DNA from: an uncultured Clostridium sp. | Lineage (GTDB): Bacteria > Bacillota > Clostridia > TANB77 > CAG-508 | Reading direction: 5' to 3' | Assembly (NCBI GenBank): GCA_900553405.1 | Contig: USDF01000009.1 | Span: forward strand, 1-36,828 | DNA length: 36,828 nucleotides | Shown: piece by piece, positions 1-7,615 of the stretch | How the letters are laid out: every line of letters begins with the position of its first letter | How positions within the stretch are numbered: position 1 is the stretch's first letter | Translations under genes and position numbers: made by a program | Notes under the pieces: generated by a model | What the model was told of the DNA's origin: nothing | Database searches by the model: none | Seen by the model: only the letters and a program-made list of their open reading frames with translations

Positions 1-28
1 TTATATAAAAATAGAAGTTTCCTATAAT

Positions 29-58
29 ATAAAAAAGTACTTCAAATTGAAGTACTTT
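29..58 (-). terminator. Rho-independent terminator of tRNA-Lys(CUU)
   Basis: A 10-bp perfect stem (34-43 with 49-58) and 5-nt loop is followed on the minus strand by six T residues. It lies just past the 3' end of the tRNA-Lys gene. Confidence 0.8.
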
Positions 59-64
59 CTTTAT

Positions 65-140
65 TGGTGCGCCATCGGGGGGTCGAACCCCGGACCTTCT
101 GATTAAGAGTCAGCTGCTCTACCAACTGAGCTAATAGCGC
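65..140 (-). tRNA. tRNA-Lys(CUU)
   Basis: The minus strand folds into a full 76-nt cloverleaf with encoded CCA at 67-65. The acceptor stem GCGCTAT/ATGGCGC has one G-U pair, the T arm is CGGGG/CCCCG, and the anticodon loop CTCTTAA gives anticodon CUU, reading the Lys codon AAG. Pair 27-43 is a G-A mismatch; the rest of the anticodon stem pairs. It has its own consensus promoter and terminator, so it is a single-gene transcription unit. Confidence 0.95.
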
Positions 141-155
141 TTATCAACAATGCTT

Positions 156-184
156 ATTATACGACTATTTCTTTTCTTTGTCAA
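156..184 (-). promoter_or_regulatory. Sigma-A type promoter of tRNA-Lys(CUU)
   Basis: The minus strand has a perfect -35 TTGACA (184-179), a 17-bp spacer and a perfect -10 TATAAT (161-156), just upstream of the tRNA. This is one of the best promoter matches in the window. Confidence 0.85.
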
Positions 185-194
185 TAGTAAAATG

Positions 195-243
195 ACTCAA
201 AAGGGACGTTTCTAAATGTTTCATAGAGTCCCTTTTGTTTCAT
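195..243 (-). repeat. Dispersed hairpin repeat, copy 1
   Basis: A 10-bp perfect inverted repeat (198-207 with 228-237) surrounds a 20-nt loop, downstream of the VanW gene. Read on the minus strand it aligns over about 45 nt with plus-strand 32193-32240: both have TGAAAC-AGGGAC, then CATTTAGAAA, then CTTTTG. It could act as a weak terminator for the VanW gene, but it lacks a clean T tract. Confidence 0.6.
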
Positions 244-253
244 TATTCTTTTT

Positions 254-1912
254 TTAATTTAATTCTTTTATTTGTTCTAATAAATCTGGATTTATTTTTT
301 CTTCATTTGAATTATCCATAATTATTACTTCTTGAGTTTTACTTTTTCCCCTTTTTACAATTCTTTCTAAAGGGCTATATATATCACTAGATATTTGCTC
401 TCTTGATACAACTATTCCATTGTATTTCACTATTTTATATGTTTCAGATTTTGCTCCATTTGCCCCATATTGCACAATTTCTTCTTCATCTTCTTTTAAT
501 GTAGAATCTTTTACATATTTTGTGCTGTAAGGTATTACTTCTGTTACTTTGCTCTCTATTACTACTTCATATTCTTTTTCTTCTTTAATTCCATAAATAC
601 TTGTAGTTACCACACCATTCTTAACTTCTGATGTTATCTTTATAGGGTAACTTCGTGTATTTTTAAAGCAAAAGTCAATTGTTCCCCAAGATACTGTTGC
701 ATCTCTTCCTGCTGTTACATATGATGTTAAAAATCTGTGATTACTTCTTGATGTAATTTCCAAATTAGCATAAAGTACAGAATTATATAATGTAGAAGAT
801 AGTTGGCAAATTCCACCACCTATTCCATCTACAACCTTTCCTCCGGCATATACAGCCGCTTCTTTATAACCTTTTGCTATAGTTCTTTCACCTACAACTT
901 TATTGTATGAAAAAGTTTCTCCTGGTAAAATTATTGTTCCGTCTATTTTTTCAGAGGCTAATTTTAAATTAGTTATTCTATTTTGATTACTTGTATTATA
1001 TGTAGTTGAGAATGTACCTAATATTTGAGGAAATGCTTCTTTTCCTAAATCATTTAAAGTTATTTCTGGTATTGTTATTTTCAAAGGTATTATATACTCT
1101 TCTTTTTGTTCTTCTAAAATATTTTTTGCCTCTTCTAAAGATATAGCAAAATCAACTCCATTTACATGTGAATGTACTTCTAATGGTTCTTGTGAAATAT
1201 AAGCATTTTGTGCACCTTTTTTTATTTCACTATATATTTTTTCTATATCTATTTCTTCAGGTGTAATTTCATTTACTGGAATTATAATTTTTCTATTTTC
1301 TTCTTTTTTTATTACTTCATTTAATTGTTTTTTTAATTCTTCGCTATTTATTTGTATTCCTTTTTTACCTTTTTTAATAATTAAATTGTCTTCTTCTATA
1401 TAGTAATTACTTTTTTGCAAAGCATCTGGTAATTTGCCATTAATTTCTTCTATTTTTTTATCTAATTTTTCATCATCTAATTGAATATTTAATTCTATTT
1501 TATTTTTAAATAATAAAGTAAACAATATTTCATAATTATCTTTTATAATATTTCCGGATTTTCCTATTTTGCATGCTTTTTTTATTAATTCATCTATATT
1601 TACAGAAGCATCAAATTGTTCTATTGTTATATTCTCTGATAATTCATTATAATTTAATTCAATATTACTTAAAGCTGTCTCTTTATACCATGTTTCTATT
1701 TTCTCTTTTGCTTCTTCCTGTGAAAGATTTGAAACATCTATATCTCCTATATAAACTCTATTTATTATTTTATTATTTCCCATATTTATTAAAGAAAAAA
1801 TAACAGAAATAAACAACAAAAATAATAGTAATATTAATATTGTAAATATCACTTTTTTGTCTATTTTTTTAGTATTTCTATTTCTGTTTCTTGTATTTGA
1901 TCTTCTAGACAT
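254..1912 (-). CDS. VanW family protein with PG-binding and G5-like domains
   Basis: A 552-aa predicted cell-surface protein. A basic cytoplasmic N-terminus (rich in R, N and K) is followed by one membrane anchor at about residues 21-42. Two YoaR-type peptidoglycan-binding-like segments (about 50-200 and 210-295) come next, then a VanW domain (about 298-425) with the typical NR-T-N block, LPGETFSYN (329-337) and GGGICQLSSTLYN (365-377). The C-terminus (about 450-522) resembles a G5 domain. VanW proteins sit in glycopeptide-resistance clusters and widely in Clostridia, with unclear biochemistry; a wall-associated role is inferred from the domains. The ATG has a GGAG-type RBS. It is divergent from the regulator at 2067 and seems to be a single-gene unit. 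Confidence 0.9.
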   Translation of the reverse strand: MSRRSNTRNRNRNTKKIDKKVIFTILILLLFLLFISVIFSLINMGNNKIINRVYIGDIDVSNLSQEEAKEKIETWYKETALSNIELNYNELSENITIEQFDASVNIDELIKKACKIGKSGNIIKDNYEILFTLLFKNKIELNIQLDDEKLDKKIEEINGKLPDALQKSNYYIEEDNLIIKKGKKGIQINSEELKKQLNEVIKKEENRKIIIPVNEITPEEIDIEKIYSEIKKGAQNAYISQEPLEVHSHVNGVDFAISLEEAKNILEEQKEEYIIPLKITIPEITLNDLGKEAFPQILGTFSTTYNTSNQNRITNLKLASEKIDGTIILPGETFSYNKVVGERTIAKGYKEAAVYAGGKVVDGIGGGICQLSSTLYNSVLYANLEITSRSNHRFLTSYVTAGRDATVSWGTIDFCFKNTRSYPIKITSEVKNGVVTTSIYGIKEEKEYEVVIESKVTEVIPYSTKYVKDSTLKEDEEEIVQYGANGAKSETYKIVKYNGIVVSREQISSDIYSPLERIVKRGKSKTQEVIIMDNSNEEKINPDLLEQIKELN

Positions 1913-2066
1913 ATTTTCTCCTTTTCTCTTTTTAATATTATCATATAGAATTTGTTTTTACAATATTCCAAATATTACTTTTTTATTATTTTTTTCTTTA
2001 TTTGTGGACATTTTTTGTTTTATTCTATATAATAATGTCAAATATCATTGAAAGAGGTAGATTTGC

Positions 2067-2642
2067 ATGTTAGGAAGCATGATTACAAAAATTAGAAAAG
2101 ACAAACATATTACAAAAATGGAACTTGCAAGACGTACAGGTATAAATATAGGACATATAACTCATATAGAAAAAGGTGAAAGAACCCCTAGTCATAAAAC
2201 TTTAAAACTAATTGCGTCTGCTTTAGACGTTCCTTATCAAATTTTGTCATATCTATATGATGAAGAAAATAAAGAAGAATACAAAAGATGCAATATGATA
2301 AATCATCTTTCTTATGACTATGTATTAGCAGTTGATGATTTTTCAAATTTTATAAAATGTCCTTCTTCTGCTTCAAATGCATCTATTGCAATAAAAGTTC
2401 AAGATGACTCAATGGCACCTCTTTTAGAAAAAGATGATTATGCATTTTTAGAATTAAATATTCCTCTTGATAATAAAGATATTGGTTTATTTGAATATAA
2501 CAATAATTTTATTATTAGAAGGTTTATTATTCGTAAAGATAAATTAGTTTTAAGAGCAGAAAATAAAAATTATAATGATATTGATTTAAATGAAGATGAT
2601 GATTTTAAAATTATTGGAAAAATTATAAAAAATCAAGGTTAA
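2067..2642 (+). CDS. XRE-family regulator with S24/LexA-like C-terminal domain
   Basis: A 191-aa cytoplasmic regulator. Residues 4-60 are an XRE helix-turn-helix (ITKIRKDKHITKMELARRTG, then a recognition helix ending in IEKGERTPS). Residues about 105-190 are an S24/LexA-like fold with DDSM (113-116), where the nucleophilic Ser115 would sit. The segment that usually carries the catalytic Lys reads FIIRRFI, with Arg151-Arg152 in place of the V-K-R motif, so the Ser-Lys dyad looks incomplete and self-cleavage is doubtful. This suggests a phage- or element-type repressor that no longer responds by autoproteolysis, or a stress regulator that works by dimerisation only. An AGAGG RBS precedes ATG 2067. 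A start at the internal Met5 is possible but has no better RBS. Its target is not evident. Confidence 0.85.
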   Translation: MLGSMITKIRKDKHITKMELARRTGINIGHITHIEKGERTPSHKTLKLIASALDVPYQILSYLYDEENKEEYKRCNMINHLSYDYVLAVDDFSNFIKCPSSASNASIAIKVQDDSMAPLLEKDDYAFLELNIPLDNKDIGLFEYNNNFIIRRFIIRKDKLVLRAENKNYNDIDLNEDDDFKIIGKIIKNQG

Positions 2643-2749
2643 ATATTTTCTAATGTAGAATAACCTAAAAAACTATATAATTCCATATTTATATAGTAAA
2701 AATTACAATTAAAATTTTGAAAAATATTACAAATTTTTGTAAAAAACAC

Positions 2750-2778
2750 TTGAATATTGTATTTTTTAATATTATAAT
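2750..2778 (+). promoter_or_regulatory. Promoter of the CBM-like gene
   Basis: The -35 TTGAAT (2750-2755) and -10 TATAAT (2773-2778) are separated by 17 bp, 38 bp upstream of the ATG at 2817. Confidence 0.7.
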
Positions 2779-2816
2779 GACAATGCAAAAGATAAAATTT
2801 AAGGAGAGATATACTA

Positions 2817-3296
2817 ATGGAATTAGTTAAAAATATATTTTTTAATACAGATAAAATCGTTGAAGGAAGTAAGTTGAAAATTTCTTATGTCGGTTATTTA
2901 TTTCAAAATGGTTCTGAAAAAGTTTATTTACACTATGGTTTTGGATTAAATTGGGATAATGTTTCTGAAATAGAAATGGAAAAAACTGAACTTGGCTTTC
3001 AATGTGAAATAGATATTTTAGCAGGAGAAACTTTAAATCTTTGCTTTAAAAATAATGCTAATGTTTGGGATAATAATTTTGGACAAAATTTTGTATTTCC
3101 TATAGAAGAAAATCAAGAACAAGAGGAAAGTGAAACTTCTTTAGTTTTAGCTGGAGAAAATGGAATGCAGATGCATAAAGGGCTAAGAAGATCTTATATT
3201 TGGAGTAAAAAAATAAAATTAGCAGTATATAAAATAATAAAATATTTTCCAAAAATAATCTCTGGAAATTATAAGAGAAAAATAAATGAAGAATAA
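2817..3296 (+). CDS. Small protein with CBM25/CBM53-like starch-binding domain
   Basis: 159 aa. Residues 1-96 have the starch/glycogen-binding module pattern: a beta-rich start, YLHYGFGLNWDNV (38-50), a CFKNN turn and WDNNFGQNF, with aromatic residues spaced as in CBM25/CBM53. After an acidic linker (about 97-108), the last 50 residues are basic and amphipathic. There is no signal peptide and no catalytic domain, so it probably binds intracellular glycogen or an alpha-glucan, perhaps tethering it to a partner or membrane through the basic tail. That role is inferred. It has its own promoter and AAGGAG RBS and ends before a strong terminator. The domain assignment is by motif only. Confidence 0.7.
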   Translation: MELVKNIFFNTDKIVEGSKLKISYVGYLFQNGSEKVYLHYGFGLNWDNVSEIEMEKTELGFQCEIDILAGETLNLCFKNNANVWDNNFGQNFVFPIEENQEQEESETSLVLAGENGMQMHKGLRRSYIWSKKIKLAVYKIIKYFPKIISGNYKRKINEE

Positions 3297-3333
3297 AGCT
3301 AATCTGGATGTGTCTTTTCATATGATACTCCTT

Positions 3334-3372
3334 AAAAATAGAATTACGAAAAAATCGTAATTCTATTTTTTT
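3334..3372. terminator. Bidirectional terminator between convergent genes
   Basis: A 16-bp perfect stem (3334-3349 with 3355-3370) and a 5-A loop, with T tracts on both strands. It ends the plus-strand CBM gene and the minus-strand fabG-like gene, whose stop codon abuts it. Confidence 0.9.
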
Positions 3373-4099
3373 ATATATTCCATCCACCATTAATGCCTAT
3401 TATTTGTCCTGTTGTATAATCATCTTCTATAAGCCATTTGACACATTTTGCAATTGTTTCTGGACTTCCTATTTTTCCAAGTGGTATTTCTTCTTCTATA
3501 TTTGCTAATTCCTCATCTGATAAATATTTATTCATGTCTGTATCTATAATTCCTGGAGCTATGCTATTTACTCTTATGTTTGAAGGTCCCAATTCTTTTG
3601 CTAAAGATTTAGTCATTGCATCTACACCTGCTTTTGCTACACTATAATGTGTTTCGCAAGCTGCTCCTGTTATTCCCCATATAGAAGATATATTTATTAT
3701 ACATCCTTCTTTTTCATGTATCATATATGGTAATACTTCTTGTGTCATATAAAATACCGAATTTAAATTTACATTTAACATATTGTTCCAATCTTCGTCT
3801 GTAATATCTGTAAATAATCTTGTTTGAGATATACCTGCATTATTTATTAATACATCTATTTTTTCGAATTTGTTAATTGTAAATTCTATTAATTTTTTTA
3901 CTTCTTCTCTTTTTGACACATCTGCTTTAAAAATTTCCACATTTTTTCCTTGTTTTGTGAATTCTTCTTGCATTTTTTTAGCAATTTCTTCGGATTTATT
4001 ATAGTTTAATACTATATTATAATCTTCTTTTGCTAGCATTTTTACTATTGCTGCTCCTATTCCTCTAGATGCTCCTGTAACTATAATTGTTCTTTTCAT
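3371..4099 (-). CDS. fabG: SDR-family oxidoreductase, FabG-like 3-oxoacyl-ACP reductase
   Basis: A classical short-chain dehydrogenase/reductase of 242 aa. It has the NAD(P)-binding TGASRGIG near the N-terminus, NNAG in the middle, and the catalytic triad Ser (NISSIWG), Tyr and Lys (HYSVAKAG), plus the N-S-IAPG-I-T segment typical of FabG. FabG reduces 3-oxoacyl-ACP in fatty acid synthesis. Away from a fab cluster a different SDR substrate is possible, so the symbol is tentative. The start is ATG 4099 with an AGGTGG RBS overlapping the stop codon of the HNH gene; the in-frame GTG at 4108 lies on the RBS and is less likely. It is tightly coupled to the HNH gene. Confidence 0.85.
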   Translation of the reverse strand: MKRTIIVTGASRGIGAAIVKMLAKEDYNIVLNYNKSEEIAKKMQEEFTKQGKNVEIFKADVSKREEVKKLIEFTINKFEKIDVLINNAGISQTRLFTDITDEDWNNMLNVNLNSVFYMTQEVLPYMIHEKEGCIINISSIWGITGAACETHYSVAKAGVDAMTKSLAKELGPSNIRVNSIAPGIIDTDMNKYLSDEELANIEEEIPLGKIGSPETIAKCVKWLIEDDYTTGQIIGINGGWNI

Positions 4100-4108
4100 T
4101 TTTACCAC

Positions 4109-4498
4109 CTACGAATTATATTTTTTTCTTGATTTTCTACCTTTATTTAAATTTGCTCCTTTATATGTACTAGTTAATGAATGACAATTTGGACATAATA
4201 AAATTAAATTCTCTTCATCATTATTTTTATAATTTCCATCTTTATGTTCTATCTCTAATGGACTATGTTTTGTATATGGATTAATTTTATCCCATCCGCA
4301 TATAGCGCATTTATTATTATATTTATTAAAAATATATGTTTTTATATATGAAGAAATCTGATATTCTCCTCTCATACCATCTACTTCTTTACTTTTCCAT
4401 TTATATATATATTCTTTATATTGATTTTCCTTTTGACATTTTAAAGAACAATATTTATTTCTTTTGTTGATTTCTTTTCCGCAATTAATGCATTTCAT
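4109..4498 (-). CDS. HNH endonuclease with N-terminal zinc ribbon
   Basis: 129 aa. An N-terminal zinc ribbon (CINCGKE, then CSLKCQ) is followed by an HNH nuclease: CAICGW, LEIEHKDGNYKNNDEENLIL (His-Asn core) and LLCPNCHS. The start is ATG 4498 with an AGAAGGTGA RBS; an upstream TTG (4558) would add 20 residues without an RBS. HNH proteins of this build include phage and free-standing homing endonucleases. It lies 77 nt downstream of, and on the same strand as, the tRNA-Thr gene with a group I intron, so a link to intron mobility is possible. It could equally be an unrelated restriction-type or phage-derived nuclease. Confidence 0.8.
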   Translation of the reverse strand: MKCINCGKEINKRNKYCSLKCQKENQYKEYIYKWKSKEVDGMRGEYQISSYIKTYIFNKYNNKCAICGWDKINPYTKHSPLEIEHKDGNYKNNDEENLILLCPNCHSLTSTYKGANLNKGRKSRKKYNS

Positions 4499-4574
4499 AA
4501 AATCACCTTCTAAAAAAATACTCTTTAAATGCAAAAAACCAAGCAAGTAATGATACAAGCTTGATTTTAAGTAT

Positions 4575-4887
4575 TGGAGCCACTTGCCCGAATCGAACGG
4601 GCGACCTACTGATTCATACTACCATAATTTTCATTACCACAAATGTGTTTGTAGTCTGGACTTTCTCTTTACCATAGCTCTTGCCTTAGGTACACCGTAT
4701 AAAGTCTCTACACTTAGGAATTTCTTCCCTAGCTCGGGATTAACATATATTTAAAATACTTAGTCTTCCCCGAATTAGCGGTGTCCACTTTATTCGTTTC
4801 CAAATAAAGGTGCAAAATAGTTCAAAATAGAAATTTCTTTCTATCTATTCCACAAGTCAGTTGCTCTACCATCTGAGCTAAAGTGGC
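4575..4887 (-). tRNA. tRNA-Thr(UGU) interrupted by a group I intron
   Basis: Exon 1 (4887-4852, 36 nt) and exon 2 (4614-4575, 40 nt with CCA) join to a perfect 76-nt tRNA. The acceptor is GCCACTT/AAGTGGC with U73, the anticodon stem ACTGA/TCAGT and the loop CTTGTAA, giving anticodon UGU (Thr). The 237-nt insertion lies between nucleotides 36 and 37, right after the anticodon. It is the third gene of the minus-strand array Lys(UUU)-Glu-Thr. Without splicing this gene cannot make a functional tRNA. Confidence 0.93.
4615..4851 (-). ncRNA. Group I intron (IC3-like) in tRNA-Thr
   Basis: A 237-nt self-splicing intron candidate. The 5' exon ends in U and the intron ends in G, as group I splicing requires. 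Core pairings visible on the minus strand: P3 ACACCG (4784-4779) with CGGTGT (4697-4692); P4 TTCGGG with CCCGAG; P7 AGACTT (4707-4702) with AAGTCC (4663-4658). The blocks GTGTAGAGACTTTATACGG and TAAAGAGAAAGTCCA resemble the P7-P3-P8 core of the cyanobacterial tRNA-Leu intron, and the 3' end AGTATG resembles its AGAATG. There is no ORF inside. I did not settle the P1 internal guide pairing. Confidence 0.9.
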
Positions 4888-4898
4888 ATATAAGGTAT

Positions 4899-4973
4899 TG
4901 GTGACCCCTACGGGAATCGAACCCATGTCTCCGCCGTGAAAGGGCGATGTCTTAACCGCTTGACCAAGGGGCC
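4899..4973 (-). tRNA. tRNA-Glu(UUC)
   Basis: A 75-nt cloverleaf with encoded CCA (4901-4899), acceptor GGCCCCT/AGGGGTC with one G-U pair, and anticodon loop CTTTCAC, giving UUC (Glu). It lies 11 nt upstream of the tRNA-Thr gene in the same array. Confidence 0.96.
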
Positions 4974-4987
4974 TTATAATAATTTTG

Positions 4988-5017
4988 CCAAGGATTTAAG
5001 TAATTTTAAATCCTTGG
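4988..5017. other. 12-bp hairpin between tRNA-Lys(UUU) and tRNA-Glu
   Basis: A perfect inverted repeat (4988-4999 with 5006-5017, 6-nt loop) fills the spacer between two tRNA genes. On the minus strand only a weak T-rich stretch follows, so it is more likely a processing or attenuation hairpin in the pre-tRNA than a full terminator. Confidence 0.6.
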
Positions 5018-5020
5018 TAT

Positions 5021-5096
5021 TGGTGAGCCATCGCGGATTCGAACCGCGGACAACTTGATTAAAAGTCAAGTGCTCTACCACCTGAGCTAATGACCC
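5021..5096 (-). tRNA. tRNA-Lys(UUU)
   Basis: A 76-nt cloverleaf with encoded CCA (5023-5021), T arm CCGCG/CGCGG and anticodon loop CTTTTAA, giving UUU (Lys AAA). It is the first gene of the array, 35 nt downstream of a good promoter -10. Confidence 0.96.
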
Positions 5097-5130
5097 AAGT
5101 AGAGTCGCATGTATTAGCGACTGCTTATAT

Positions 5131-5159
5131 ATATTACTATATATTTTTTAATTTGTCAA
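5131..5159 (-). promoter_or_regulatory. Promoter of the Lys-Glu-Thr tRNA array
   Basis: Perfect -35 TTGACA (5159-5154), 17-bp spacer and -10 TAATAT (5136-5131) on the minus strand. A small 6-bp hairpin (5103-5108 with 5117-5122) sits in the pre-tRNA leader. Confidence 0.75.
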
Positions 5160-5218
5160 TCAATTTCTGAAAATTTTGTTGTATTTTTGTAATTTTTTTG
5201 TATTTTTTATAAAAATTA

Positions 5219-5404
5219 CTATTTATTTAACTCTTCAACTAATGATTCAACGTCTATTCCATGCACTGCACAAGCCTCTTCTAGAGTTTCTTCTTGTGAT
5301 GCTGGGCATCCTAAACAATGCATACCTGCTGATAATAAAATTTCTGCTTTTTCTGGAGCTACTTCTAAAATTTCTCCTATTTTTGTATCTTTACTGAATT
5401 TCAT
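5219..5404 (-). CDS. DUF1858 domain-containing protein
   Basis: A 61-aa soluble protein made only of the DUF1858 fold: an N-terminal G-I-L-E-V-P segment, then GMHCLGCPASQEETLEEAC with the paired cysteines (C-L-G-C) of the hybrid-cluster-protein-associated disulfide family. A redox or metal-handling role is inferred for the family; no function is proven. An AGGAGG RBS precedes the ATG. It is divergent from the T4SS operon. Confidence 0.88.
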   Translation of the reverse strand: MKFSKDTKIGEILEVAPEKAEILLSAGMHCLGCPASQEETLEEACAVHGIDVESLVEELNK

Positions 5405-5503
5405 AACAATTCCTCCTATTCATTTTTAAACATTCTTATCTTTATCATTTTTTGTCAAAATATAAGAACCTTTGTCATTTTACCACATATTTCAAAAAAA
5501 GTA

Positions 5504-5532
5504 TAGACATTCTTTAAAAAATATTGTATTAT
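5504..5532 (+). promoter_or_regulatory. Promoter of the plus-strand T4SS operon
   Basis: -35 TAGACA (5504-5509), 17-bp spacer and -10 TATTAT (5527-5532), with the first RBS (AAAGGAG) about 10 nt downstream. This implies a very short leader. Confidence 0.65.
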
Positions 5533-5552
5533 GTCCACTACAAAGGAGAGTG

Positions 5553-5711
5553 ATGTCTATTCAAAACTTAATATTTACTTTTTTCTTATTATTTATTATT
5601 AATTTTTTTATTACTTTTTATTCTATTTATACTTTTTTCGAAGTATATATTTTTCAAAATAAACAAGGTTATAAATTAAATAAAAAACAAAAAAGCTGGA
5701 ATTTTAAATGA
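5553..5711 (+). CDS. Small membrane protein heading the T4SS operon
   Basis: 52 aa. One hydrophobic segment (about residues 6-28) and a basic C-terminal tail (KQGYKLNKKQKSWNFK). The start is ATG 5553, preceded by AAAGGAGAG at good spacing; an in-frame upstream ATG (5472) lies before the promoter and is rejected. Its TGA overlaps the ATG of the coupling protein (ATGA), so the two are translationally coupled. A partner or anchor of the coupling protein is likely from position; no family is recognised. Confidence 0.7.
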   Translation: MSIQNLIFTFFLLFIINFFITFYSIYTFFEVYIFQNKQGYKLNKKQKSWNFK

Positions 5712-7399
5712 TTTATTTTAAACGCTTAATTTTTACATTTATTTTTTCAATTTTATCCTTTTATATTTATTGGAATATTTTTTATTCAATTTATTTTTCG
5801 GATAATATTGTAATAATATTTGCAATTCATCCTTTTAATATTTGTGAAGAACAACCTTATATTTGGAATATAATAAAATTTTCTTCTATATTTTTTTATA
5901 TTATTTCTCAATTAATTATTTTCTATTTTATATTTTCAAAAATTTTTAGAAAAAAAATAAAAAAAGAAAATTATTCAATAAAAAAACTCCCTTCTTTTTC
6001 TTTACAAATAGGATTTGATGATAATAATAATTTAATTTATATACCTGAAAAAAGTTTATATCAAAATATTTTAATAACAGGAACTATAGGCACAGGAAAA
6101 ACATCTTCTGCTATGTATCCTTTTACTAAACAATTAATAGAATACAAAAGTTATAATTCAGAAGAAAAATTAGGTATGCTTATTTTAGATGTAAAAGGAA
6201 ATTACTATTTACAAGTAAAAAAGTATGCAAAAAATTACGAAAGAGAAAAAGATTTAATTGTTTTAGATTTAAGTGGAGAAATTAGATATAATCCTCTTGA
6301 TAAACCTAATTTAAAATCTACAGTTTTAGCTAATCGTTTAAAAAGTATTTTGTTATTATTTTCTCCAAATCAAACAGAGGCATTTTGGCTAGATAAAGTT
6401 GAACAAATTTTAAGTGAATGCATTAAACTTTGTAGGCTTTATAACAACGGATATGTAACCTTTGAAGAAATACATAATTTAGTTGTAATACCTAATTATT
6501 ATGAACAAAAAATTGAAATTTTAAGAAATTTATTTTTAGAAAATAAATTTTCTAAAGAAGATAATTATAATTTATTATCTGCATTAAACTTTTTTGATAA
6601 AGAATATTCTATTTTAGATGAAAGAACAAAATCCATTTTAAAATCTGAGATAACAAGAATTACAAATTTATTTCTTTCCGACTATCAAGTTAAAAAAGTA
6701 TTTTGTCCTTCTAAACATGAAATCAATTTTTATGGTTTTAAAGATGTTTTAGAAAAAGGAAAAATTGTTGTTCTTAATTTAAATATTGCAGAATATAAAA
6801 ATTTATCAAAAATGATTGCAGCATATTTAAAATTAGATTTTCAAACTGAAGTATTAAATCGTTTATCAAATTGTTCTAATTTAGAAGAAAAAAGAAGTGT
6901 TTGTTTTATAAGTGACGAATATCACGAATATGTTACTTCTTCTGATGCCTCATTTTTTAGTCAAAGTAGAGAATCTAAATGTATTAATATTGTTGCAACA
7001 CAAAGCTATACTTCTCTTCTAAATACCTTGAATAATTCTTATTCTGTAAAAGTAATTGTTCAAAACTTGGTTAATAAACTTTGGTTTAGAACTGATGATT
7101 TATTTACTATTGAAGATGCACAAAAACAAATTGGAAAAGAAGAAAAAGAAAAGTTTTCAAAAACAATTTCAGAAAATGCAAAAGAAACAAATTTTAATTA
7201 TTTATTTAATCGTTTTAAATCTAAAAATTCAAGTCTTTCAGAATCTTACAATTCTTATTATCAAACAGATTTTATTTTTGATACAAATATTTTTACTCAA
7301 AATTTAGAAACTTTTAGTTGTATTTCTTTTTTATCTGATGGAAATAAGATTTTAAAACCAGAAAAATTAAATTTAATTCCGTATTTTAAAAATAATTAA
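5708..7399 (+). CDS. VirD4/TraG-like type IV coupling ATPase
   Basis: 563 aa. Two N-terminal membrane helices (about 7-30 and 56-78) are followed by a cytosolic ATPase. Walker A is GTIGTGKT (125-132), the first Walker B strand is MLILD (157-161) followed by VKGNY, and a later acidic strand FISDE (400-404) is followed by ATQS (430-433), as in the TraM-recognition half of VirD4/TraG proteins. T4CPs bring substrates, DNA-protein or protein, to the T4SS channel at the inner membrane. A shorter C-terminus than classical relaxosome-binding TraG and the absence of a relaxase nearby leave its substrate open. The coding strand is strongly T-rich, as expected of a gene on the lagging strand. Confidence 0.88.
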   Translation: MIYFKRLIFTFIFSILSFYIYWNIFYSIYFSDNIVIIFAIHPFNICEEQPYIWNIIKFSSIFFYIISQLIIFYFIFSKIFRKKIKKENYSIKKLPSFSLQIGFDDNNNLIYIPEKSLYQNILITGTIGTGKTSSAMYPFTKQLIEYKSYNSEEKLGMLILDVKGNYYLQVKKYAKNYEREKDLIVLDLSGEIRYNPLDKPNLKSTVLANRLKSILLLFSPNQTEAFWLDKVEQILSECIKLCRLYNNGYVTFEEIHNLVVIPNYYEQKIEILRNLFLENKFSKEDNYNLLSALNFFDKEYSILDERTKSILKSEITRITNLFLSDYQVKKVFCPSKHEINFYGFKDVLEKGKIVVLNLNIAEYKNLSKMIAAYLKLDFQTEVLNRLSNCSNLEEKRSVCFISDEYHEYVTSSDASFFSQSRESKCINIVATQSYTSLLNTLNNSYSVKVIVQNLVNKLWFRTDDLFTIEDAQKQIGKEEKEKFSKTISENAKETNFNYLFNRFKSKNSSLSESYNSYYQTDFIFDTNIFTQNLETFSCISFLSDGNKILKPEKLNLIPYFKNN

Positions 7400-7615
7400 A
7401 TGATAATTAATTACTATTTATTAATTGTTAGTTTAATTAATTAATTATTTATTATTTATTAAAATTATAATTAAATATTTAATTTGTTACTTTTTTTATA
7501 ATTAAATAATTTAAATTATTTATATTTTATTAATTTATTTTTATTATAAATAATTATTTATAATTTTTAACTTTATTTTTTATTATTTATTTTAATATTT
7601 TTTAGGAGGTTTTTT

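Noticed and set aside
5472..5552. N-terminal extension of the small T4SS membrane protein from ATG 5472
   Set aside because: The extension overlaps the promoter and lacks an RBS; ATG 5553 has a strong RBS.
7400..7615. The 216-bp almost pure A/T spacer as a coding or RNA gene
   Set aside because: No ORF, and its short inverted repeats are what low-complexity AT sequence gives by chance. Only the RBS of the pilin gene is supported.
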